Of a stretch of 64,000 nt of DNA, positions 36,438 through 45,609 are shown one piece after another. This DNA is from Acidovorax sp. HDW3 (lineage in GTDB: Bacteria > Pseudomonadota > Gammaproteobacteria > Burkholderiales > Burkholderiaceae_C). The DNA is taken from assembly GCF_011303755.1 (NCBI RefSeq), contig NZ_CP049885.1, positions 1,346,001 through 1,410,000 on the forward strand. Direction: 5' to 3'. Every line of letters begins with the position of its first letter. Positions within the stretch are counted from its first letter, which is position 1. The position numbers and the translations under genes were made by a program. The notes below the pieces were generated by a model. It saw only the letters and a list, made by a program, of their open reading frames with translations, was not told the origin of the DNA and did no database searches.

Positions 36438-37717
36438 TGCGCGAGTACCTCTGGAGATTTGAACAACGACCCCTGCCGATTGCGCTCAATCCAATCGGTG
36501 TCACGCATGTACCTCGCGCGCCGCCGAACGGTACCGTCCTCGGCACGAATGACGATGTCCTTCTCACCGGACAACTTCTCCAGAACGTCTTTGTACATGC
36601 CGGAGGTACCCGGCGAAGTGTTGCAAGTCGAGGCGTACAACTGCCCGATCTGCACAGGCTGGCTTCGCCCGTAAATGTTGTCGGCCAGTTGTTGAACCAG
36701 AGCCTCAGACGACAACCGATGCGCCACATCGTCGAAAAGAAATCCGCCGGTGAACTCCTGTCGAAAACCCATCATGTGCGTGGCGAGCATGTCGAGGCCT
36801 GGACCGCCGTAGTGGATGGAATGATTCTGGTGCATCCAGTGCACCTGCTTCATGACGTCCTGCGCACGGGGATGCCGAGAGAGATGCACAAGCCAGTATT
36901 CGCCCTGGCCGCTGCCCTCACCTCGAATGAAGAATGGCGTGAAATACTCAGCCCCACATCCCCGCACCAGGGCCTGATAGAGCGCCGCCTGAATGAAGCG
37001 CCGCCAATCCGCTGAATCTTCTTCCTTGATCTGTTCAACCGTTCTGCCACCCAATGCAGTACGGATATTTATGGCCAACTTGTCAGACACCTGGTCTGTG
37101 AACTTGTCGTTGGTATAGGTCGCGAACGCCGAGACATGGAATGTCAAGACGACCTCGCTTCCGGGCAGCTCCGAAAATATCTTCTGAATCAGCGGCGCCG
37201 GGACGTCGCTATAGCCGTACTGGTCCAGAAAGAAAAGCGCAGTGTTTGCGCGTGGCGTATGGTCTCTGACCAGTTGGAGCGCCGAGGACGACGCCGAAAC
37301 AAAATCGTTGTGGATGATGTGGATGGAGTGACCGATGGCCTCTCCATAACCGCGATCTTGCAGGACTTTCCTCAGATGGGACAGCGCCCTCGCGTCCTTG
37401 TCGATGAATACATATCGGACATCCAGATCGAGCGGCTTCGTTCTTTTGGCGTTGATCAGAACGCGTGCTTCCTCGACGGCTGCCAGCATACGAAGAGGTG
37501 AACCCATAACCTCCTTGTTCCGGCCTTTAAGCGTATACAGCCCACCACCGCAAAAACCATCAACCAGCGTAATCCGAAGCCGCTCCCGGCCGCGGGCATT
37601 CAGCGTTCGCTGCTCGAAGTACCGAATCAGGTAGCCGACAAGCACCTCGTGCTTGGTGACACTATGCGGATCGATCTCTGCCGGACCGCTCCCCCAATCG
37701 TAGTGACTCTGTGCCAA
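36434..37717 (-). CDS. tcmP: Three-Cys-motif partner protein TcmP (copy 1)
   Basis: A 427-residue TcmP-family protein, longer than and diverged from the following copy. It shows LVDGFCGGGLYTLKG in the motif I position, YVFIDKD, FFLDQYGYSDVP in the DPY-like position and VVLTFHVSAF. A C-terminal extension of about 120 residues (NIYGRSQPVQIGQL, a likely winged-helix segment) is absent from the short copy. It starts 30 bp after the DUF5131 stop and overlaps the second tcmP by ATGA. Two different partners for one three-Cys protein is notable; they may form a heteromer. Confidence 0.8.
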   Translation of the reverse strand: MAQSHYDWGSGPAEIDPHSVTKHEVLVGYLIRYFEQRTLNARGRERLRITLVDGFCGGGLYTLKGRNKEVMGSPLRMLAAVEEARVLINAKRTKPLDLDVRYVFIDKDARALSHLRKVLQDRGYGEAIGHSIHIIHNDFVSASSSALQLVRDHTPRANTALFFLDQYGYSDVPAPLIQKIFSELPGSEVVLTFHVSAFATYTNDKFTDQVSDKLAINIRTALGGRTVEQIKEEDSADWRRFIQAALYQALVRGCGAEYFTPFFIRGEGSGQGEYWLVHLSRHPRAQDVMKQVHWMHQNHSIHYGGPGLDMLATHMMGFRQEFTGGFLFDDVAHRLSSEALVQQLADNIYGRSQPVQIGQLYASTCNTSPGTSGMYKDVLEKLSGEKDIVIRAEDGTVRRRARYMRDTDWIERNRQGSLFKSPEVLAQ

Positions 37718-37747
37718 GAGCTAGCCTTTCTCCGGTGTGAATCGACG

Positions 37748-38611
37748 CTAAACCTGATTCTCGACGTTGGGAAACTGATCCCAATGGCGCCCGCCCAAAG
37801 TGCGGCCAGCTTTCCCCTTGCCGACGGCGGCCAATTTAACCTCTGAACCATCGCGTCTGACGATGTGAATCGGAGTCCGCCCGGTCACTACGTCTGACGA
37901 CTGCTCAAGGGGTGCCCAATGCCCCCATTGCTTGAAATGAAACGCCACGCCAGCGTCGTTGCATTGCTTGCGAAGGTCGTCTGGCCATTGCGGCTCCATG
38001 GGCCGCGAACCCGGCCCTGACTCGCCGCCAGCGATAACCCAATCCACCCGCGTGCCGGCATCGCCCACCTGCAGCCACGGGCGTAAGTCCAGCGGCCCGA
38101 GCAGAGGCTCGCACGAAAGGAACCGCACAGCGGGCGTGTCGAATTCCAGAAGGTACTTCAGGCGCTTGCCCGCAGCGTCTTGGTTCTCAACGGTTGCACC
38201 GAGCCAGACATTGGAAGGGAACGCATAGCCCTTCGGCAGTTGCTTGCGCACCAAGTGAATCCGCTTGGTCAACAGCAGCCAGTCAAGATGGGGCGTGACC
38301 GCAATGAGTTCCAACAAACGAAGCCGATGAGGAACCAGGTCTTTACGGTTCTCAAAAACGTCCGCCATGGAGGCGCAAAACACGCGCCGCCTGGTCTTGC
38401 TCTCCTTCGCTTCGCGGTCCCACTTCAGGGGCTCCTTCCAGTGCGCATCGCTAAAAAAGCGGCGCTCCGACTTTGCGCCCCAAACATCTTCCCCGAGCCG
38501 TTTAGCCCAGGTTTCAGCATAGCAATGGTCACAAGCATCGGACACGCGCACGCAACCCCACCATGGATTGAAGGTGTGGTGCGTCCATTCAATGCGGGTG
38601 TCTTTTCCCAT
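37748..38611 (-). CDS. DUF5131 / phage Gp37-Gp68-like three-Cys-motif protein
   Basis: A 287-residue protein starting MGKDTRIEWTHHTFNPWWGC. Three cysteines in the pattern C-x6-C-x2-C (Cys20, Cys27, Cys30, then YAE) form the three-Cys motif, typical of the family and suggestive of a radical-SAM-type iron-sulfur site. FCASMADVFENR, LLLTKR, WLGATVENQ, FLSCEPLLGPL and VIAGGESGPGSRPM are the usual family segments. It leads the DUF5131-TcmP-TcmP cassette and has its own putative promoter and operator upstream. The natural substrate is unknown; partner genes point to a joint modification or defence role. Confidence 0.85.
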   Translation of the reverse strand: MGKDTRIEWTHHTFNPWWGCVRVSDACDHCYAETWAKRLGEDVWGAKSERRFFSDAHWKEPLKWDREAKESKTRRRVFCASMADVFENRKDLVPHRLRLLELIAVTPHLDWLLLTKRIHLVRKQLPKGYAFPSNVWLGATVENQDAAGKRLKYLLEFDTPAVRFLSCEPLLGPLDLRPWLQVGDAGTRVDWVIAGGESGPGSRPMEPQWPDDLRKQCNDAGVAFHFKQWGHWAPLEQSSDVVTGRTPIHIVRRDGSEVKLAAVGKGKAGRTLGGRHWDQFPNVENQV

Positions 38612-38665
38612 AAGTCATCTTTCAGTGCAGCACATCAATGCACTGTTTATTTGCACAGTATAAAT
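38612..38665 (-). promoter_or_regulatory. Promoter/operator of the DUF5131-TcmP cassette
   Basis: An exact inverted repeat, CAGTGCA at 38623-38629 and TGCACTG at 38639-38645, lies just upstream of the DUF5131 start. On the minus strand an extended -10-like TTTATACT (TATACT at 38657-38662) precedes it, so the repeat would cover the transcription start. This suggests a separately regulated unit. Confidence 0.5.
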
Positions 38666-39856
38666 CTACTGCGCAGCACGAATCAGCCGAGCGGTGGTGA
38701 GGTCGTATGACACGCCGGTGATCGACCCATCGCGAATGCACTGCACGGCCTCATCGATCACATGCAGTGGCACCAGAAACCACTCCCTTGGTTTGACCGG
38801 ATTTCCAAAGCGATCCTCTATCGTTAGGTCCAACTGAGCGGCGCCGAACAGGCGATGAAAGATGTTTTCGAGCCTTGTGCGGTTCAGGTTGTGCAGCTTG
38901 TAGGTCGCAACAATGTCGACCTCAGCCAGCAGGTACGTCGCGTCCTTGTCGGCGCCAGCGATGCGGGTCTCCACCTTGCCCCCAGTCACGCCGATCTTGT
39001 GGATCAACTCACGGTGCTCGGCCACGAACGGATGACTGGACTTGCTGCGCAGCACATAGATGGTGCCGGACTCGATGTCGTCGGGCTCGGCTTCGCCACC
39101 GAACAGGGGACCCATGTCGGGGTCGGAGAGGCGCCGGCCGGTCTCGTCCTTGTAGAGCGCCCGTTGCAACGAGCGGCGCAGCAGGTTGCTTTCGGTGCCG
39201 TTGGCGTAGATGACGCGCAAGCGCGCATCGCTCTCGCCGTTCGGGGCCTTGATTGTGTCGCCGACCTCGGCCACGTATGCAAGCTGGCCGCCCACGATGA
39301 AGTAGTTGCCATGGAAAACGCTGGCATCGCGGCCAAATGGAAGGGCCTTGCGCACGCTGGATTTCAGCTCGCGTTCCACCTGCTCAAACAGGGGTTGGAA
39401 ACGCTGGAAGTCCTCGCACGGCGTGCGGTCCGCCACCTCTTCAGCCGCGCGTTTCTCGACACTGGATCTGACGTGGCGAAGCACAGTGATGTCGCTGGCG
39501 TCCGCAGGCTCCGTGCTAACACCCAGTTCGGCCAGCAGAGCATCTTCGTCCAAGGCATCCACATCAGTGTGGGCTACAACGGCGCCGCTCAGCAGCCCCG
39601 GGGTATCCAGCCCGGCCAACAGCGCATGCGCTTCCGGCAACTTGCGCAACTGATCCAGCCTCACGGCATACAGCCGCTCAAAAATGTCGCCACCCTCGCT
39701 ATGCTGAGGTGCGCGCCCATGCGTTTGGTGAAAGCGCAGGATGTCTTCAAAACCCGCGATGATGCGTTCCTCGCGCGGTGTGTGGCTTGAGGTCTTGAGT
39801 GGCGTCGCATCGACGCCCAGAGCGTCCAGCAGCTCGTCATCGTCCAATTCAGCCAT
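38666..39856 (-). CDS. GIY-YIG nuclease-like protein of the methyltransferase/helicase module
   Basis: A 396-residue protein whose C-terminal third carries a GIY-YIG-type (T5orf172/Mug113-like) nuclease signature. GTIYVLRS is followed by LIHKIGVTGGKVETRIAG and a later glutamate in TRLENIFHRLF. The N-terminal two thirds are rich in acidic residues and not recognised. The ATG at 39856 (MAELDDDELL) overlaps the helicase stop by 8 bp; upstream frame in the helicase gene is a shadow. With the helicase and methyltransferase it forms a compact restriction-like operon in which this would be the cutting subunit. Confidence 0.8.
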   Translation of the reverse strand: MAELDDDELLDALGVDATPLKTSSHTPREERIIAGFEDILRFHQTHGRAPQHSEGGDIFERLYAVRLDQLRKLPEAHALLAGLDTPGLLSGAVVAHTDVDALDEDALLAELGVSTEPADASDITVLRHVRSSVEKRAAEEVADRTPCEDFQRFQPLFEQVERELKSSVRKALPFGRDASVFHGNYFIVGGQLAYVAEVGDTIKAPNGESDARLRVIYANGTESNLLRRSLQRALYKDETGRRLSDPDMGPLFGGEAEPDDIESGTIYVLRSKSSHPFVAEHRELIHKIGVTGGKVETRIAGADKDATYLLAEVDIVATYKLHNLNRTRLENIFHRLFGAAQLDLTIEDRFGNPVKPREWFLVPLHVIDEAVQCIRDGSITGVSYDLTTARLIRAAQ

Positions 39857-41969
39857 TGCTGGACTCCCCTTGCGCCTGTGCTGCCTTGGCCTGAGCGCGA
39901 TAGCGTGCGAAGGCTGCCACGCCTTCTGCCATGCGCTTTTCCCAGGCATCGGCCGAGTTGATGTCGGGCAGGCGACCACGCTCGTTCTTGAACTGCAACG
40001 CTCGCTTGGACAGGTCGCGCGCTTCTTCCTCAGGGATGCTCACTTTCTTTGCGGCAATGGCTGCCTGCACCTGGCGCAGCGATTTCTCGTCCATCGCTTT
40101 GGCCAGCACCGAATAAGCGGCGTCAAACGGGTTGATGCTGTCGATCAGGTCGATGTCCAGATCGCGCACGTTGACGAACTTGCGCACGCCATCAAGCAAA
40201 GCAGTGCTGCCCTGCACAGCGCTGCCGCCAGCGTCGGCCTGGGCCAAGGCCAGCTTGGCTTGCTGAGTAATGTTCATGGCGGCGATGGCGTGCTGGCGAA
40301 TGGCTTCCTGGTCGGCCTCGCTCAGCTCGGGGTAGCGCTCGCGCACGATCTTTCCCATGCGCAATTGCGTCAGCTCTTCGGGTACGGTGTTTTCCTTGTC
40401 GAACAGGCCGCGTTCCAGCGCGGTCTTGTCCTGCAAAAAGCTGGTGACCACCTCGTTCAAGTCTTCCTTGCAGATGCGGGTGGCTTCGGGCGTTTCGGGC
40501 TTGGCCAGGCCATTGATCTCGACGTGGTACTGGCCTGTGGCCTCGTTTACGCCGACGTTGGTTCGGCCTTCTTGGTAGCCTTCGCCGCCGTTGTAGACGA
40601 AGCCATCCTGGGCTCCGGCATTCTTGGGCGTGAACTCATAGCGCGGCGCCAGCACCTGCTCCATCAGCAGACTGGCCGAGATGGCCTTGAGCATGTCGTT
40701 CACGGCCTCGGTCACGGCGGATTGCTCGGCCGTAGGTTCTGCGATCAGGTTGGTGAAGCGGGAGCGCTCCTTGCCTTTGGCGTCGCGCGTGGCGCGGCCG
40801 ATGATTTGCACAATCTCGGTCAGGCTGCTGCGGTAGCCAATGGTCAGCGCATGTTCGCACCAGATCCAGTCGAACCCTTCCTTGGCCATGCCCAGCGCGA
40901 TGATCACGTCCACATGATCGCGGTTGTCTTTTTGCGCCGGGTCTTTCAGCGCGCCCAACACCCGCGTGCGCTTGGCCGCGTCGCTGTCATCGACCAGGTC
41001 TGCCACCTTCAGCACGCGGCCCTCTTTGGTCTGAACCAAATGAAAGCCGGTGACAGGATCAACGCCTGTCCAGGTGCCCAGGCCGTGCATGATCTCGTCG
41101 ACCTCACGCTGCTTGTCTTTCAGGCTCTCTCGCGCGTTGACGTTGGGAATGTGAACGATGGTCTTCAGCGCCGGGTCCAGCACCTTGGTCACGGCATCCA
41201 CATACGGCCCGGTGTAGAAAAAGTAGCCGATGTCCAGCGATTTGAGCCACTGGTAGCCGTTGAGCTGTTCGTAGTAGGTATAGGTGATGGTCTCGAACCG
41301 AGATTCGTCCGCGGGACCCAGCACAGCCTCGCTGTCGCCGCGGAAGTAGGAGCCCGTCATCGCCACCAAGTGCACCTTGTCGCGGGCGATGAAGGCGCCC
41401 AGTTGGCTGCCCAGAACGTTGTCCGGGTTGCTGGAAACGTGATGGAACTCGTCGATGGCGATCAGCCGGTTGTCAAAGGCTGCGATGCCCATCTCTTCCA
41501 CTGCAAAGCGGAAAGTTGCATGCGTGCAGACCAGAACCTTGTCGCTACTGGCCAAGAACTGGCGCACCGCCTCCACCTTGGACTTGGCCGCGCGGGGCTC
41601 GTCCCCACCTGGCGCGTTGCACAGGTTCCACTGCGGCGCCACCTGCCAGTCCCAATAGAAGCCGAAGCGGGTCAAGGCCTCATCCGCAAAGCTGCCACCG
41701 ATGGACCGCTCCGGCACCACCACGATGGCCTGCTTCAGCCCTTGGTTGTGCAGCTTGTCCAGCGCAATGAACATCAGCGCGCGCGACTTGCCCGAAGCCG
41801 GCGGCGACTTGATCAGCAGGTATTGCTCTCCGCGCTTGGCATAGGCGCGCTCCTGCATGGCGCGCATGCCCAGCTCGTTGGCCTTGCTGGATGCGCCTGT
41901 GCGCGCTGTGGCGATGGACACCGAGGGAACGGTGTAGGCGTTGGTCGGGTTGTTGGCGAGGTCGCTCAT
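39849..41969 (-). CDS. DEAD/DEAH-box helicase of the restriction-like module
   Basis: A 706-residue superfamily 2 helicase. Walker A is SPPASGKS at residues 55-62, the DEFH box (in AIDEFHHVS) is at 173-176, VAMTGSYFRGD matches motif III and QIIGRATRDAKG matches motif VI. The layout resembles the translocase subunit of type I and type III-like restriction systems. It overlaps the methyltransferase stop by four bases and the nuclease gene by eight. I infer ATP-driven DNA translocation or remodelling linking modification and cleavage. Confidence 0.88.
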   Translation of the reverse strand: MSDLANNPTNAYTVPSVSIATARTGASSKANELGMRAMQERAYAKRGEQYLLIKSPPASGKSRALMFIALDKLHNQGLKQAIVVVPERSIGGSFADEALTRFGFYWDWQVAPQWNLCNAPGGDEPRAAKSKVEAVRQFLASSDKVLVCTHATFRFAVEEMGIAAFDNRLIAIDEFHHVSSNPDNVLGSQLGAFIARDKVHLVAMTGSYFRGDSEAVLGPADESRFETITYTYYEQLNGYQWLKSLDIGYFFYTGPYVDAVTKVLDPALKTIVHIPNVNARESLKDKQREVDEIMHGLGTWTGVDPVTGFHLVQTKEGRVLKVADLVDDSDAAKRTRVLGALKDPAQKDNRDHVDVIIALGMAKEGFDWIWCEHALTIGYRSSLTEIVQIIGRATRDAKGKERSRFTNLIAEPTAEQSAVTEAVNDMLKAISASLLMEQVLAPRYEFTPKNAGAQDGFVYNGGEGYQEGRTNVGVNEATGQYHVEINGLAKPETPEATRICKEDLNEVVTSFLQDKTALERGLFDKENTVPEELTQLRMGKIVRERYPELSEADQEAIRQHAIAAMNITQQAKLALAQADAGGSAVQGSTALLDGVRKFVNVRDLDIDLIDSINPFDAAYSVLAKAMDEKSLRQVQAAIAAKKVSIPEEEARDLSKRALQFKNERGRLPDINSADAWEKRMAEGVAAFARYRAQAKAAQAQGESSNG

Positions 41970-44743
41970 GATGTTTTCTTTCTTCCCTTAGCGGCCTTAG
42001 CGGCGGGTTTGGCCTTTTCGGCCGCCGTCATCTTGGTGTACAGCTCAAACAGCTTTTCCAGCCGCTCGGTGTCATTCTTGAATCGGCGGCCGATGTAGAT
42101 GCGCTCCAGCACCTCGTCATTTCGCTCGTGCGCGCGACGTAGGTTTTCCGGCATGTCGTCGGGGTCGTACAGGTCGGCGATAGCAGCGGGGAAATGCGCC
42201 TCGCGAGCCAGCAATATGTTTTCGGCGCACCGAGCCAAGTCGGCCTTGTTTTGTTCGGTGAGCATCGGCATCGGAAAAGTGTTCCAACCAAGGGTGTTGG
42301 AATATGAAAAGCGCATTTCAAGACGCACACATACAGCTCCAATCCAAACCCAGTGCAGACGTGAAGCAATTAGTGCCATGTTCCAAATGGGCGCATCATA
42401 GAGTGCAAAGCATTTATTTGAAACAATCGATTCTTTGCCCAGCAAATCAACCGGCAAATAACTTCTATTCTCCGACGAAACCACCGGAATCGCAAAAAAA
42501 TAGTTATCACAACTTCGCATTTCACGAAACTGATGCGGTCTTTTGACCATGCCATTGGAAACAGCATCTTTTGATTTTTGGCGCGCAGCCTCCCCCTGCC
42601 TCAGCTTTTCCTTGATATCCAGAATTGCAACCACCTCAGCTGGAGGATCATCAGGAAACCAAAAACAAGAACGTGGTTTCGCTTTAATGACTTCTGACGA
42701 GCCGTAAAACTTCCTAATGTAAGCGGGATTCAATCCAGCATTCAGATATACCTGCCTCCCTGCTGAGTCAAAGATCAAATGCTCGGACATACCGTAGTAG
42801 TTGCCCTTGAGCATTGGCTGTATATCAGAAACCGGTCGAGAAACCGGATTAACCCAATAGTCATCAGCAGGCATCAAATAAGCATTGACATTCTTCGTTG
42901 TCAGCTTTTTATCTTCATCGTAAAGGTCCGCAGCAGTTGTTTGGGCCCCGGCACCAATGCAAACAACGGTAACACCCGCATCGTTAGCTGCCAGATTTGT
43001 CCATTTGAAAGAACGAACCGCAAAATTAAACTTCAGCCCGTCATCGAAAAGCGGCTTCCAGAAACCAGTGACATGCTGCCCCTGAGAAATGCTATTTGTT
43101 GCCACAAAAGCAAACTTTGACGGCGTATTTTTTGAATATTCGTGGGCTTTGAAGAACCATCCGCAAACATAATCCAGCAACCCCCACCCATCAATTTTTC
43201 TGTCGAGCAGATCTCCCATGTCGCTCTTTTGCTCGGCAGTCTTTTTAGCATTTCCCTTGTAGGGAGGGTTGCCGCAAATATACGTTTCACCACCCTCATT
43301 CTCAAAGTCGATTTCTTTTTGATCAAGTGGTGTACCAAATAGATCATCCGCAACCAACTTCACCCCAGTCCCGGTAGGTGGGCATATTTTCAGCCAGTCC
43401 AACCGAAGTGCATTCCCGCAGACAATCCAGTTTTGCGCATCCAAAGGCAGAAACTCTGCCAGTGCATCTTTCTGCCCGCGATGCAGCACGTCGCATTGAA
43501 ACTCAGCAATGATCAGCGCCAGACGAGCAATTTCAGCCGGAAAGTCGCGCAGCTCAATACCTCGAAAGTTGGTCAGCGGAATCTCGCTACCTAAGTGCAA
43601 TTCACCCCTGCGGCGATTGATCTCCGCCTCGATCTCGCGCATCTGCTTGTAGGCGATGACGAGAAAGTTCCCCGAGCCGCAGGCCGGATCGAACACCCGG
43701 ATGCGCGCCATGCGCTTGCGCAGATTCAGCAGCTTGCGCTCGTTGTCGCCGGCCTCGGCCAAAGCGGCGCGCAAGTCGTCCAGAAACAGCGGGTTCAATA
43801 CCTTCAGGATGTTGGGCACGCTGGTGTAGTGCATGCCCAGGGCCCCGCGCTCTTCGTCGTCGGCCACCGCCTGGATCATGCTGCCGAAGATGTCGGGGTT
43901 GATCTCACGCCAGGTCAAGGCCCCGGCGTGCAGCAGGTAGGTTCGCGCCATGCGCGTAAAGCGCGGCACCTCGGTGCTGCCAGAGAACAGACCACCGTTC
44001 ACATAGGGAAAACCGTTGGCCCAGTTGGGCAAACGTGGCATGGCGGTCGCACGGTCGGCCACCTTGATGTTCATGGAACGAAATATCTCGGACAGCACCT
44101 CGTGGGTGTTGCTGCCGTCGCCGGCGCTCATCTGGTCCACGGTCTGGGTGAACAGGCCAGTGCCATTGAAGATGTCGGTGTCTTCGGCAAAGAAGCAGAA
44201 CACCAGGCGCGCCATAAAGTGGTTCATGTCGCTGCGGCGCTCATCCGTGGCCCAAGCCGGGTTCTCGCGCAGCAGTTCGACGTAGAGCTTGTTCAGGCGC
44301 CCCGTGGCGCGCACGTCGATGGGGTTGTCCTTGATCTCCTTGATGGTGGAGATGCCAGCCAGCGGCAGCAGGAAACCGAAGTGGTTCGGGAAGTCTGAAA
44401 AGGCGCTGGCGATGGTTTCGCCGCTGGCCAGTTCTTCGGCCTCCAGGGTCTGTCCATCAGTGGCGAGGATGAACTTGGCCTTGGCCTTCGTCGTGGCCAG
44501 GCTGGCGCGCAGCGCCTTGAGCGTGTCGCCCACAGTGCCGGCCGCGCACACCGCGAGGTGGATGTTGTTGCGCAGCAGCACGCCGCCGGGCACGTCCGAG
44601 ACATTGTTGTTGCCGGTGCGCAGGCGCTTGAGGGTGGTGTCCTTATTGCCGAAGGCGGCCAGAAACGTGAACGGGAATTCCGCCGCGTCAAATGGGTGCA
44701 GCGCCAGCTCTGAAATGGCTTGTTCGATTTCTACTGCGTTCAT
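41966..44743 (-). CDS. Class I SAM-dependent DNA methyltransferase (N6-adenine type)
   Basis: A 925-residue methyltransferase. The SAM motif VFDPACGSGNFLV lies near residue 351. The catalytic ICGNPPYKG near 490 is the NPPY motif of N6-adenine methyltransferases. Helical N-terminal and C-terminal regions flank the core, as in large restriction-linked enzymes. DNA from about 42.29 to 43.6 kb, residues about 380-820 including NPPY and the likely target-recognition region, is much AT-richer by eye than both ends of the gene. This suggests exchange of the specificity part. It is the first gene of the methyltransferase-helicase-nuclease operon. Confidence 0.88.
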   Translation of the reverse strand: MNAVEIEQAISELALHPFDAAEFPFTFLAAFGNKDTTLKRLRTGNNNVSDVPGGVLLRNNIHLAVCAAGTVGDTLKALRASLATTKAKAKFILATDGQTLEAEELASGETIASAFSDFPNHFGFLLPLAGISTIKEIKDNPIDVRATGRLNKLYVELLRENPAWATDERRSDMNHFMARLVFCFFAEDTDIFNGTGLFTQTVDQMSAGDGSNTHEVLSEIFRSMNIKVADRATAMPRLPNWANGFPYVNGGLFSGSTEVPRFTRMARTYLLHAGALTWREINPDIFGSMIQAVADDEERGALGMHYTSVPNILKVLNPLFLDDLRAALAEAGDNERKLLNLRKRMARIRVFDPACGSGNFLVIAYKQMREIEAEINRRRGELHLGSEIPLTNFRGIELRDFPAEIARLALIIAEFQCDVLHRGQKDALAEFLPLDAQNWIVCGNALRLDWLKICPPTGTGVKLVADDLFGTPLDQKEIDFENEGGETYICGNPPYKGNAKKTAEQKSDMGDLLDRKIDGWGLLDYVCGWFFKAHEYSKNTPSKFAFVATNSISQGQHVTGFWKPLFDDGLKFNFAVRSFKWTNLAANDAGVTVVCIGAGAQTTAADLYDEDKKLTTKNVNAYLMPADDYWVNPVSRPVSDIQPMLKGNYYGMSEHLIFDSAGRQVYLNAGLNPAYIRKFYGSSEVIKAKPRSCFWFPDDPPAEVVAILDIKEKLRQGEAARQKSKDAVSNGMVKRPHQFREMRSCDNYFFAIPVVSSENRSYLPVDLLGKESIVSNKCFALYDAPIWNMALIASRLHWVWIGAVCVRLEMRFSYSNTLGWNTFPMPMLTEQNKADLARCAENILLAREAHFPAAIADLYDPDDMPENLRRAHERNDEVLERIYIGRRFKNDTERLEKLFELYTKMTAAEKAKPAAKAAKGRKKTS

Positions 44744-44840
44744 GGGCTCACAAGATCCAAACCCCGCCCTTGCGGAACGGGCGCGGCTTCAGCCGCGACA
44801 AAAAAGTACGGGGGCAAACTCCGCATGGGCCTGCGCGCGC

Positions 44841-45263
44841 TCACGCCAACGCCCACGGGTTGATGACGGTGACGCCCGCCGCCTCGAACGGGCTGATGTC
44901 TCGGGTGGCTACGGCGAATCCGTTGGCGGCAGCGATCGCCGCGATGTAGCCGTCGGCCGTGGCAACAGCCAAGCCAGCGCCGCGGGCCTTGGCCATCAGC
45001 GCCGCATAGGCCTGGGTGCAGGCCAAGTCAAAGGGCAGCACCCGGCCAGCGAACAGAGGTAGCACGCGCTTTTCCAAGTTCTCCTGCAGGCCTGCGCGTC
45101 GCTTGCCAGTCGGCAGCAGTGCGACACCTGCCCGCAACTCCGCCACCGTGATGGCGGAGAGGAACAAGGTTTCCATCGCCTGGGCATCGATCCACTCAAT
45201 CACCCGCGGCTCCGGCGCCTGTCGGAGTGGCTCCGACATCACGTTGGTGTCGAGCAGGATCAT
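44841..45263 (-). CDS. PIN-domain toxin, FitB/VapC-like
   Basis: A 140-residue PIN-domain ribonuclease-type toxin. Acidic residues in the expected places are seen in MILLDTNVMSEP (Asp5), ITVAELRAGV, ATADGYIAAIA and AVATRDISPF. The SEPLRQAPEPRVIEWI start is typical of the FitB subgroup. The gene begins inside the last codons of the antitoxin (four-base overlap), the usual arrangement. The pair sits between the methyltransferase and the relaxase and may stabilise the element. The spacer 44744-44840 to the methyltransferase holds nothing clear. Confidence 0.88.
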   Translation of the reverse strand: MILLDTNVMSEPLRQAPEPRVIEWIDAQAMETLFLSAITVAELRAGVALLPTGKRRAGLQENLEKRVLPLFAGRVLPFDLACTQAYAALMAKARGAGLAVATADGYIAAIAAANGFAVATRDISPFEAAGVTVINPWALA

Positions 45264-45514
45264 TCGAAGCTCACCGGGCGCGCAGGCGTCTTGTCGCGCA
45301 CCTGCTCGAACACCGCGAATTCTTCATCGCTCAGCTTGGCCTGGCGGCCCATGTCGGCCAGGAGCGAACCTAGCTTCACGCGCCCCTTGGGGCTGATCGC
45401 TGACTCCAAAATCTCGCGCACCTCGGCCTCCATGCTCTGGCCGTGCTGGGCAGCACGGACGCGCAGAGCACGGTGCACTTCCTCGGAAATGTTGCGAACT
45501 GTCAGCATGGCCAT
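45260..45514 (-). CDS. Antitoxin, FitA-like ribbon-helix-helix
   Basis: An 84-residue antitoxin. The N-terminal MAMLTVRNISEEVHRALRVR is a ribbon-helix-helix strand and helix, followed by GQSMEAEVREILESA. The C-terminal half would wrap around the toxin. The ATG at 45514 or an ATG two codons later (45508) could be used. A palindrome of GAATGCATTC type lies just upstream, fitting autorepression by the antitoxin-toxin complex. Confidence 0.86.
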   Translation of the reverse strand: MAMLTVRNISEEVHRALRVRAAQHGQSMEAEVREILESAISPKGRVKLGSLLADMGRQAKLSDEEFAVFEQVRDKTPARPVSFE

Positions 45515-45521
45515 GGGATCA

Positions 45522-45550
45522 CCTCGAATGCATTCGATGCATGCATTCTA
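45522..45550 (-). promoter_or_regulatory. Probable operator of the FitAB-like pair
   Basis: GAATGCATTC (45526-45535) is a perfect 10-bp palindrome. ATGCATTC recurs immediately after it at 45541-45548. The site ends 11 bp before the antitoxin start, the usual place for RHH antitoxin binding. Confidence 0.5.
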
Positions 45551-45609
45551 CAGCCACGCATTCACTCGTAAGTGAGGGGATCAGTTGAACGGTGGAATTC
45601 CCCTCGATT

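Noticed and set aside
39741-42098. 785-codon plus-strand frame across the helicase gene
   Set aside because: Antisense shadow of the helicase and nuclease genes, both of which show conserved motifs and coupled starts.
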